Positions 46,801 through 58,800 of a DNA stretch of 64,000 bases are shown in pieces. Both the position numbers and the translations under genes were made by a program. Numbering within the stretch: position 1 is the first letter of the stretch; the number at the start of each line of letters is the position of its first letter. A model generated the notes under the pieces. It worked only from the letters and a program-made list of their open reading frames with translations. It did no database searches and was not told the origin of the DNA. This DNA is from Bimastos eiseni. Its lineage: Eukaryota; Annelida; Clitellata; Crassiclitellata; Lumbricidae. The stretch lies in NCBI GenBank assembly GCA_959347315.1, contig OY365810.1, positions 17,145,664 to 17,209,663 of the forward strand, given 5' to 3'.

Positions 46801-49800
46801 TGTGAGAAAGGCATGACTTCTAATATTGATTGGTATACATTTATGTATGCAAAAAACCAATTTTCAAATTATCTTCCACTTTTGCACGATTGCACTTTTA
46901 TGGACCTTAGCAGGTGGACTACAAGGCTGAACACGTTTTTTACGAATTCCTGAGGGTTCCAGGCGACCTTTGGCAAATCGCAAGGTGACTCCAGTGGGGG
47001 TCGTGACCCACAGGTTGAGAACCGCTGCTATAGACTCTGCATTGACCATAGATATTTCTCCGTAGCTGTGCGCGTGGCAGGTGAACTACACTTTGCCTGC
47101 AGATGGTACTCGCTGAGTCGCTGGCCAGATTTGCCGCAGCTATTCGGTTCGTACCCGGATCCGGCAAATAGTGCATCCCAATACTCGGATTCAATGGAAA
47201 TTGTCTACTTCGCTATGCCCGATGCCTGTGTATAGCTGGCATTACTGTAGTCAACCTGAGTACATATGAAGTAAGTGCTGTATTATGCCAAACAAATTTC
47301 TGTCAATGGCAACGGACTCTGTTGTCATAAGCTGTCATTAAATCCTGGATCCATCCATCCATGAATGCTTTATATCAGAGTCAATAAAGCCTTAGGAGAG
47401 CAAGTGAGAGACAGAGAGATAGAGTGGTGCAGATTATAAAACATGTGATATATCAGCATTTCTGAACAGCTTTTTGCAGAACCCTAGGGTCATGTAAGGA
47501 GAAGACAAGGGTTCCACCGAAAAATGTCAGTGCGTAAAAATTTTCTGCTATAATTTTCTATACTGGTCACTTTATAAAATTTTTTAAAGAATATATTCCA
47601 GCTTGCAAACTGGCAAAGCAATGTAAATACTATGGGTATAACGTTTTGTGATAAAAAGGTTGTTTTATGCTGGATAAAATGTTGTTTTAAATTAATGAAG
47701 TTAATTTAAAAACAAAAGTGTTTCCCTATTTTGCGTTGCAGTTTACTTCATAACTTTGTTTATGAACAACCCTCAAACAATTTAAAATAAATTATAAGAA
47801 TTTCTCAAATGAGGCTCTTTGCCTCTGCAACATCTGCATATTACTTTATCGATATTTGTGTTGTATTAATCTAATCTAGGCCTTAACCTATAATGCTCTG
47901 TATTCTCAAGTGTTTGTACCTACAACAGAATATATTTAGTCCTGAATGGGGATTCTGTGAGGAAATTTAAAATCAAAAGGGTTCCACGACCGAAAAAGAT
48001 TAGAAAACGCTGTTCTATATACTTACTGTCTTCAAAGACCGAGAGAAGTCAATTCCAGGTCCATTGAATTAAGATACTTCCAACTAGAATAAAGGAGGCT
48101 GGTAAATGATTGGGCATCAAGACGACAATTATTATTATTTTTAATCAGCACTTTTATTGTGCCTGTGTCTAATGGTGAGTGCATCAATTGATGGCGCATC
48201 AAATTCAACCATGATCAGGTCAATTTCAGGGGTCAGTCCATCAAGACAGAGAGACAGCCTACATAGGGTATGCCAACTGAAAAAGGAAGGTTTTGAGTAG
48301 AGATTGAAACAAAGAAAGAGACTGAGCAGACCAAACAGACACAGGGAGGGAGTTCCAGAACGTGGATCCAGCCACTGAGAAAGTACGGCGACCAAGAACA
48401 GTCCTAGTCCGAGGTGGAACAATAAGTTGTAGAAGAATAAAAAAATACATGGTAGGATAAAAAAAATATTTCAGAAAATTAGACAGTCCTCCAGGCATTT
48501 ACAAAGAAGTGCTTCTGAAGGAACTGAAAGTGTAGAAGATATCACAGACATACATGCTCCTAAGTGCCAATCAGAAACATGGCCAGAACTGAGGAAATAA
48601 GAAAGCGTTAAATGATACAGTGGAACTAAATTCACCTAGAAGCTGACAGATACATAGGCAGTTGTTGTCATCATACAAAATTTTGCATAATAACTTGAAA
48701 AAACAATGAAAAATTAGGTTGAAAATGTTTAAGGATGAATGTGTCAACCATTGCAGCCTGTCCTTGTCAGCAAATTCGACTGACCAAACCAACCAACACA
48801 CCAAACAGTAAACAGGGTTTGTACCTGAGGACTTGCTTGCAGCATCGATTACTTGCTCAAGGCAGCGACCAAACTCTTCTAAGATCTGTCTTTCCGTGAC
48901 GTCATCGCTGAGACGCATGATGAAGCATTCCTCAGCTGTGGCCAGGAGACAGGAATTGGTCGCCTCCACAACATCCATCGTCATAAATGAATGAGCCAAC
49001 CTTCAAATAATGTATACAAATATCTTGTACAACAATAACAAAACCAGGGCTAGTAACTTAACTCTCTTTTGACAACCTAGATCTAACTATGTCACCAATA
49101 ACTGATGCCATTTATTCTATATGTCAACAACACACAAATGCATTGCCTCTATTGTGCAACAAATGCATTGCCTCTATTGTGCAACAAATGCATTGCCTCT
49201 ATTGTACAACAAATGCATTGCCTCTGTTATGCAAGGCAATATTTAGTGGATGCCTATGTCAATAACTCTTCTCATGTGTGTTTCATGGATAGACTAAGCC
49301 AGGGAGGCAATTCAGCTTCAAACAATCTATAGCTCCTTAGAAGGTAGTAAGCAGCCAAAATCAAAAGAAATACATGACTGAGATCTGTAATTCTGATAAT
49401 AATCTCTAAAACAAACCTATTGCCATTTGTGTCTACCGTTAGCTTCTGCACTGAATATTCGATGTCTGAGTGTAGTCGATTTGTTGCTGCCATCTGCTGC
49501 TGTACTCGTGTGTCAGCAGCGTCAGCAAGTTGCATCAGCGACTGCCGTACGGTACTCAACTCATAGTTTTTGCAGCCAAAGCACTTGCACAGATCTGTGC
49601 ACAATATTTTAGCCTAAAGAAACAAATTTACAAACAATGCTCACAAAAGCTAAATAGTAAATTCTCAGCTGTTATGCGACCATTCAAAATCAAAACCAAA
49701 CAGCAAAAATTCCACTGACAACAAATACCATTTGCAGACAAATAAAAACTGCCTGAAAAACAGCAAAAGACATCAGTGAATAACAAATGCCAGTCCATCT

Positions 49801-52800
49801 GAAATAGCTAATCACTTCATCTCACATGTGACCAAACCCATTCAGCCTACATTAATGCACAATTAACAGAAAGCCATCAAGGCTTCTGGCGAAGATGAGT
49901 TGGACAAATACCTAACCAATGCAATCTTAATCTAAACACTCAATTTTAAACTATCAATATAAACTAACTTGTAACCCAATAATTCCCAACGAGGTTCCAA
50001 TGCTTAACATTTTAGGTTGGCCATAACATAACCTAAAGCGAGTACCTTCCTAACTGGTTACATATGTTATCAGACAAGCAACTGTTGAATAAATTGGCTG
50101 AAACCTCAAAGCACTCGCAGTAGTTTTTCAGACAGGATGACTTCTTGCAGTGGCAGCCCTTGCTGTGCTGTCGCCCAACATCACCCTCACGATTCTTTCC
50201 TATAAGCATCACCAAAAACCGATTTCAATAACTCAATAAGCAATGAGAACTTGTCAAATGTAGCTCAATGAAGTAGTAAATATTTGAAACAGTTAAATTG
50301 GGCAATGTGCTTCTGCCAATTTAGATTCTTATATGAACTTTAGGATAGCCTAACCAGCATCAAAGACCAGCAGCTTAACTCAATAATAATAAAATGTCTA
50401 TTTATTTAACAGATGAATATGAGGGCAGAAGACTTGAACTGAAGTCTGCATAGGAAAGAAGCCAAGTTGTAAATCTTAGCAGTGAAGTCAAGCAACACTG
50501 AATCAATACAAAGTTCAGCTAGATCATCCTCCATTTCGACAATCCTGTAATACGAAGCCAATTGGTACCCGATCATCCTTTTGGGATAAGTAAATACAAA
50601 CCACTACAAGTTTGGAAGCAAATAGGTGTACTGTTGGTGGAATGCTATTGTGTTTGAAGTCAATGAACTTCAATCAGATTCTATGCTTCTCAGTTGTTTC
50701 TGTAGAGACATCTAAACAAGTGTCTGACATTACTTCTACATTTTTATCTAAATTACATTTTGCCAAAGCTTTACTGCCCGAAATAAATAAATTTGAACAT
50801 AAATTAAATATTTTGTAAGACGCCGGCCAAAACATACTAGTCACCCACTTATAGTACATACTTGTTGTCGAAGTGCTAAACCAGCCATTGCCATCTATAA
50901 AACACAAAGAATCTGAAGACTGCACCAGAAAATGAAAATGTGTCAAGAGCTATGATGAAATCACCAGCACTTCATACTGCTGATATCCTTTCAGGCCTAG
51001 TTTAAGTGACTGGTCTTCTACTTATCATAGTTTCTTCAGCTACAACCAGCATTCATGCAGAACAATAAAAGAGCAGAGATCCATCCAAGGGTGTGGATGG
51101 GATGAAAATAAGCAAGAAAAAAACAACATCAGAGAAGGAGACAGCAAAACAGAAACTGAAAGAGGTAAAGAGACAAAGAGATACCTATTTTGGGATGAAA
51201 TGCATATGGATTCCTGTCGAGACAGGCTCTGATTGCCTTCTGGCGATCATCTTCGTGTTCCAAATTATTTGCACAGGAAATGCAGTTGCAGTCAGAACAA
51301 AACTCACCATTTGCAAAACACTCACAGTAGCTACAGACCAACAGAACAGTACAAACAATGAGTGCATTTCATCGAGCGCTCAACAAGGAACGCATTGGCT
51401 ATGAAACAGTTAACCCTTGTATTTTGGTATCATTCTTGTACAGTGCAAATAGCATAACAGTGGACATATCATAAACATATCATAAACAATTCATGCAAAC
51501 CAAACATTGTCTCACCATTTTGTAATACCAGCTTTTAAAGGTCTAAATGTAATCAAGTACAAGGAACCTTACAATATGTATAGAAACCTTCTATATTTCC
51601 AAAAACATACTCAGCTGGTAAGACAGTTTGTTGTTTATAGCAAAGAATGTGAAGTGATCATCAACATCCTAGGACATTAATCTCTGAAGTTCGTTTAACT
51701 GGATATCGACTAGCATGAGTTTGAGTTGGTTACCGAACAACCTATGTTTGGTCCTGGAGCAGAAAATTCCTTGAAAAATATTTAAAACAAATCTTGACTA
51801 TGACAAACCTGCCTTTACATAATAAACATCATTATGCAGTTTGTATGTCATAAGTCACCATCAGCTTATGGACTCACAAATTTACATTAACAAGACAAAT
51901 AGATGATCTTGATAGTAATGAAGTATCTGTAAATTGAAATAAATTCTACGACGAGGACGGAGGAAAGAATCAAGGAATGCAACTGAATGATACTATGCTC
52001 ACTCTCTGAGTGATTGTAAAGTTCCACTTACAGCTTAAGGCACTGTGACTTTGAACAGTTGCACGGCCGACGATTTTTATCTCCCAAGAATCCATCAACA
52101 CTTCTAACAATGAAAAACAACTCAATAAAATTACACTGCTTTTGTACAATATTAATACATTGAATCTATTCTTTAAGGGTTATAGCTTAAAACATAACTA
52201 GGACGCAGAAATCAATTATGCTGATTGGAACATATATTGACTTCAAGGGCACACACCTTCCTGCACAATCGTTCATCTCTGTGGAATTCTAATAGCACAG
52301 GTTTCATAGGATCTATTTCTATCGTTTAGTAAAAACACAGCAAGCTTGTCTTTTCCAGCTACCTGCATTTGTTGAGGTGACTCCAATCAAAGCGCATGAC
52401 CAAAATGAATGCCTGATTAACAACAATTTCTCAGTCAACTAGCTACATCTAATCTGAAGCCTTCTGAACAGCCATGTTATCACAAAATGCAAGCATCATT
52501 TGGAAACAATTTTCAAACTCTAATTCCATCAGCATATAATTAAGGGCCAAAGTGGCTCACAGATGCTGCTCACCCAGTGCTGCTGGAGACACGAGACCTC
52601 GATTTCACTGGGACGTCACATAACGACAGATGTGAACCACAGTCAGTCGTTTTTCTTGACCTCACATTATGAAAATTACGCTGAAAAAAATCAATCAGAT
52701 TACCCTTTTACTTCTAAGTCTCTGTTTATATCATTACATTGACTAAAACAATTAAGGAATCTAGAAATTCTGGGAGGCAACAGTTAGCTACAACTGTAAC

Positions 52801-55800
52801 AACTAGGGCTGTTAACGATTAATTTAATTTTAAGTCAACTTTTCAAAAATTAACGATCGATTAATAGTTAATTTCAATTAAACCCAAAAAATTTAGAGTT
52901 ACATTTGTCAGACAAATGAATTACATTTCAATTTAAATTCTTAGTCAACAATTTATCAATAGCGGGCTGAGAAGGTAGTTTGTATTCGGCATTTTGAACA
53001 TGAATGGGGTCTCGAGACCGCGGTCTTGGTCTCGAATGCATCGGTCTTGGATGCATCAGTCTTGGTCTTGGACACGTCGGTCTTGGTCTTAAAGGAATGG
53101 TCTTGGGATTGGTCTCCGTCTTAGGTTAGCGTTCTTGGTCATTTGCTGTATCAGAGCAATTTCTTTCATATTTGTCGGTTATTTTCGATAAGAGACACCA
53201 GTGTTTAGACCATCTATATATGCATGCATGTTACTGTCGGCAAAAAAATGCATTTGCAACGGAGTCAGCCATTTCAAAATTTGCTTTCAAAAATTTCAAG
53301 GTTCTGTAACAATCTAATAATTATGTGGTCGGCCACGTGTAGTCACTATTTCCCTACAATTCCGAGTACAAGTAGGCCTATACATCATTCAAATGGAAAG
53401 TTAATCTACTTAATTGTCTTAAAATATTTAGTATTTAAATTGTATACTGTAGGTAATTTATAGTACGATATTCTCAGGCCAAAGTCAAGGGTTGAACGTG
53501 CAAAAGTTCAGACTGGCTGGTAAAACTGTTTCTGGACCATTATTAAGATTAGTATTCTTCAGCAATAACATTAATGTTTTAAGCGTGGTATTACATTTTA
53601 GCGCCTTAATAAATTGAATTGTTTATAAAAAAAATAGAGCATCGGTCTTGGTCTCGGACAACCCAGTCTTGGTCTTGGACCTCTCGGGTCTTGGTCTCGA
53701 GGTTTTGATCTCATGAACAACACTGATTTTGAAGCGCCTACTTGTTGAAGACAGTCATCATCTACTAATGATATTGGTCAGCCACTGCCAGATATCCAGT
53801 TTTTGCAAGTGATATTTGAATCTAACGCTGTACACGATCACTCACCGAACGATGAGACTGGCGGCAAAGCTTAGTTGCAGATGATGCCGCAGTAGACTTT
53901 CTAAACCGAACTTTCTGATACTTTAGCTTGTTCTGGAGGTGTAAGTACGCGAAGTCTTAGATCCACGGTATGCAAACGATTTATCGCAATAAATGCAATA
54001 AATGTTACCAGCATTTTCGATATTTCCGTTAGCCAATAATTTAAATCCAAAATTGTCATGTAATCGACCTGATATGTGTTTATATTTAATATCTCAATTA
54101 TTATCTGCCGCCATATTGCAATGTATACGGTTTATATCATTGCTTCCAAACTTCCAGTACATGTTAGTGATGGGCAGAATATTCGAAACAATTAATCGTT
54201 AAAAAAATTTTAATCGTTAAAGTAAATTAATGATTAATCAATTAATTAATCGTTAATTTCTACAGCCCTAGTAACAACTCAATTTTTTCAAAATGTTCAC
54301 ATTCATTTAAGGGGTTGTCTTCATCAATTCAGCCATTGCATCAAATATTTCACTTCACATGCTTCAGTTTAGACATACCCTAACTTAGGCACACAAAAGT
54401 TTACTTTTATTGCATGTGCTTCAAAGTATGGTCAGAGTTTCCATTCATTCATTCATTCTGAAGATATATATAAAACCCTTTCAAGGTTACTACTATGGAG
54501 TGCTCCCAACACCAACAAAGGCTGAAAAAGGACAAAAGCCAACAGGATGATGTTCCAGAGTAAGGGAAGGCACGATTTTGTTTTGTAGTCAATGGAGACG
54601 ATGAGTACGCCTTGTTGAGTAAAGCAAAGATAGTAGGGACCCAGTGTACTCAAAGTAGAGTAGCAAAGGTCGCAAAGATAGACAGAGGCAAGGCCCACCA
54701 AGGACCACAAGACCAAAGCGATGATATGGCACGACATTCGCTGCTGAGGGATCCAGTGGAGCACACCCAGCATATAGACGGAGATGTGGCCAAATTTCAG
54801 TTGTGCCCAATAAGACGTTCAGCAAAACACAGGTCCTGATTTGTCTGCATTATGGCGGCCATCCATGTCAGCATAATTCCACTCCTTCGCCACTTGTTTC
54901 CATTATGGGATATATCTGATTTGATAAAACTCCACTTACTACAAATAGCCTAAACTCAAACCAGAATTAGAAATTGTCTATTTAAACATTCTAAACTTAA
55001 CTCAAATCTGGTAAAAAATTTGTTTGTATTAATGCTTGAGAGCATAAAGCCCTCTCAAAATTGAGGCACATTTAAATGACTTAACTGAAAATTGAGTCAA
55101 TAGCAAAAAAGTTTAGAAGAAATCAAAATAAATTTTGATATAACTTTGCATACAACTATGGAAATTTTAAATCCTACAAGGAGAGGAGAAAGGCTTGCAG
55201 CTGCACCACCTAAAGCCTTTTACATTATAAGCCTGTTTTCCTGTTCCCTACCTGGCTGGTCTTTCTCTGAAAGTCCCTCATCGTAAGTGCCGCCTGTTTT
55301 GTCATGTGTGCAACGGCTGATTTCAGTTCTTCAGCAGAAACATTCTGGTCATAAGTCGACTTGAAGGGCGATGGCAGAATCGTTCTCTTTGAGGCGTTGC
55401 TTGTACGACTTGATGCCTGATCATCACAGACAATCAAATAAATCTTAGACTGCAACAAAGAAACATGTCACCGCAAAGACTAGCCAGCCAACTGAGTCTG
55501 GAAGATCCCCGTCAGTCGAAGATTCTGCATAACACTGTCACACAAACCTTTGTAAACTTTCTATTTCCTTTTATATGAACTTTGCAATTTGGTGAAAGAG
55601 CCCCAAGACACAAATGTTATTTGCCAGAGAAGCCCTGTGTGGAATGTTGTACCAGATGGAGACCAGTTGGGTCCACGTTGGGGCACTAGCCAACAACTAC
55701 CTCTGCACTTCTGAGGTGACTTCAATTACTGAGCAAGATCAAAAGACATGTGTAAGCACGTTTGAATATTCCAATCTCAACACAGTTCAAGAGAAATGCA

Positions 55801-58800
55801 CCCCAGTGGTGGTTTAGAATCTTCATTTCTCCCAAAATGAACACCACGCATGACCTTAAATAAACTTAAGTGTTCAACCGTTACAGCGCAGTATTTGTAA
55901 TTCGTGGCAGTGCACTGCCTTGACCCTGAGAAGGCAATACAAACAGCATTTTGTGTGATTTCATGTTCATATTGACAATAATGTAATAAGCTAGAAAATT
56001 AGACGAAAGTGCATGAACCAGCAAAGCTCCCCTCAAACTCTTGAGGTGAATCCTAGGGAACTCTCCCCAACTCTGCCCTTTTGCAGCAACGTGTATTGGC
56101 CAGCATCAAAATTGTTTTTTTTAATGTGCACACTCATCCACAAATTTGCTCCCGGCAGAGGACCAGTAGCCCAGCAATGTAACCACACAGAACATTCTCA
56201 TTGTCACAGGGATCAGCTGTATTTTGAGTGATCAGTAATTAGATCTTTCAGTTGATGTTCAGCAAGTTTAAATTAATATCTTCAAAATAAATGTACAAGC
56301 ACTTCTGCTAAAAAACAAGCAATATTCAGAAATAATTCTGCAATCATGTGATGTTCCCAGTGCACAGGTGGACGACTACTTCTGATTTCTCATTTTATGC
56401 TTCTAAGCCTATACAATTCTTGGTTTGCAATCGACTGCAGCCCTTAGCTAAGTACAGTGCGTCATATAGGGTTTATGAAAACCTTTGGGTTGCTGTCATT
56501 TTTGTGCTTCAGCTAAAGACCCAAGAACTCTGGGACAACACTTTCAACCACCTGAAACACACTCACAGATTCTAATAAAGCTTTTTCCAGACTTTACATT
56601 GTAGCAATAATCATGGCCCTACTTGACTTGTACTGTTTGTCTGACTTTTTCTCCAGTCATTCGTCTGCAGCACTTGACATACTTGTGGCAGAGGCAGCTG
56701 AGTGGATGAATTTTTAGATGCAGCAACCTGTGATGAACCAAGAGCCTTGCCAGCTGCAGTAAAGACCAGTTGCAAAGGAGACACAGCCGGCTTCAGCACA
56801 GACGAGTTGCCTAATGTAAAAAGGCACATAATTAAACAACTTAAGGTTCTCCAATCATCTCACCACAAAAGAAAGATTGGCCATCATTCGATCCAATTAG
56901 CTGTTCAGCCACTCTTCGTGTTCTGCTTCACAGCTCTGTTTTAGACAGGTCCCACAATCTCACAATGTTGGGTCAGAATGAATTAGTCTGGGCTAAATTA
57001 TTACACATGTCTGACAATGCTTGTAAAGCATTGTAAAGACAAAAATGAAAACTGATTTCGATACTGTAATAGATTAAGCTAGAATTGCAGAATAATTAGG
57101 AGAAAATCACATTTCTACCACAACTACAGAAAATGCTACAAACTCTTAAAGACAGAGAGGTCTCATTGTGGTTACTATTGAGAAATCAGGACTTAAAATT
57201 TTGCCATAACTAGGACCTCAACTTAAGTCTATGGGCCATGAATGTTTAAGAGCACAGAATATATTGTACAATCATATGTCTCTAAGTCTGCCATCAGTTA
57301 AATCGCAAATAAAAACTGGATGAGTCATTACATGTACCATATATACTCGACTATAAGTCGATTCAAGTATAAGTCGAAGTGCAATTTTTGGACGAAAATA
57401 TCATCCAAAATTTAAGGCTCGAATATAAGTCGAACCCATAAAATCAAAAACGAGTGATAAATCAAGAGGTATAATTTGATATAGGCTGTCTTTCGGCTGA
57501 GCAGTTCGGCTGTCTATCCGCGAAATATTTATTTTACTATGGGAAGATCAATATTAATGCATGTGGCTGACAAAAATTGAGAGATATAGCCTGATATGTG
57601 ATGTCTTTCAGCGCAGAAGTTCGGACTATTTCTCGGCGAAATATATATTTTACTGTGGGAAGATCAATATTATTGTATGCGGCCGTCAATAATCGAGAGG
57701 TATAGCCTGATATCCGATGTCTTTCAGCAGAGAAGTTCGGACTATTTCTCCGCGAAACATATTTCTTTACTTTGGGGAGATCAATATTAATGCATGCGGC
57801 CGTCATAAATCGAGAGGTGTAGCCTGATATCTGATATCTTTCGGCAGAGAAGTTCGGCCGATTTCTCCGCAAAATATTTATTTTACTATGAATAGATATC
57901 AGTATTAATGCAAGCCTCCGTCATAAATCAAGATATATAGCTTGATATCTGCTGTTGAATGTTGAATATTCGATACGAAAAACTCCCATTATTTTGTCTC
58001 TCGAGTATAAGTCGAAAGGTCTATTTCACCGTCCTGAAAGCGTGTTAAATTTCTCGACTTGATAGTCGAGTATATACGGTACTTGACAATCATTGTTGAA
58101 TGCCAATGTCTTACAATAACAGCACCAAGAGAAAATCTTAAATAACTTTCTGTTGATGCATTATCATAAATTGAAAATATAAAATGATCAATAGCAAACA
58201 TTAGCATGTACATGTAATCGTACAGTTCCATAGCTAACAAAGAAAGGACTATATAAATAAATATATAAATATAAATATAAAAGGACTATATACATAAATT
58301 GTACAAAGAACTAATTATAACCTGTATTAAACTCCTCGCCATCTAATCGTGGTTATACACAAATAAAGTCCTCTGTATGCACTTGAGATTACAAAAGGCT
58401 GACCACATACTAATAGACAAATTGGATAAACCAAATCATTGGCCGACATCTTGTACAGTTCACTATTTCCCTGATCTGTTGGTTAATTTCCCCAGGAGAG
58501 GCAATAACAAGAGCACTTCAAGTACAAATGCTACACATATTTCGAGATCAGAATGCACAGTAAACTACAAATTCACAACTCACCATTCACTTTGAATGCC
58601 GATGATTCATTTGCTGGCAGAGTCAACAGTTTTACATATTTGACTTGACCAGCAGTCGTAAACGTTGACGATGATACCGTCATGGACTGTGACAACTGCT
58701 GCATGAGAGGTGAGGCTGGCCCCACTTGTGGCATATCTTGAGTTAGCACCACAGGACGATTGGCTCGAATTGAGTTCTGAGTGGCTGGATGCTGTCAACG

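Larger units (their letters stand above)
44749..47222 (-). mobile_element. hAT family B element interrupted by another hAT
   Basis: Starts CAGGGCATATCCGGAAATCG and ends CGCTATGCCCGA, with perfect 8-bp flanks TGCCTGTG at 44741-44748 and 47223-47230. It is the reverse orientation of the copies at 12566 and 35226. The 1781-bp element at 45247-47027 splits it. Without that insert and its duplication it would be about 685 bp, shorter than the other copies. In LIN54 intron 10. Confidence 0.9.
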
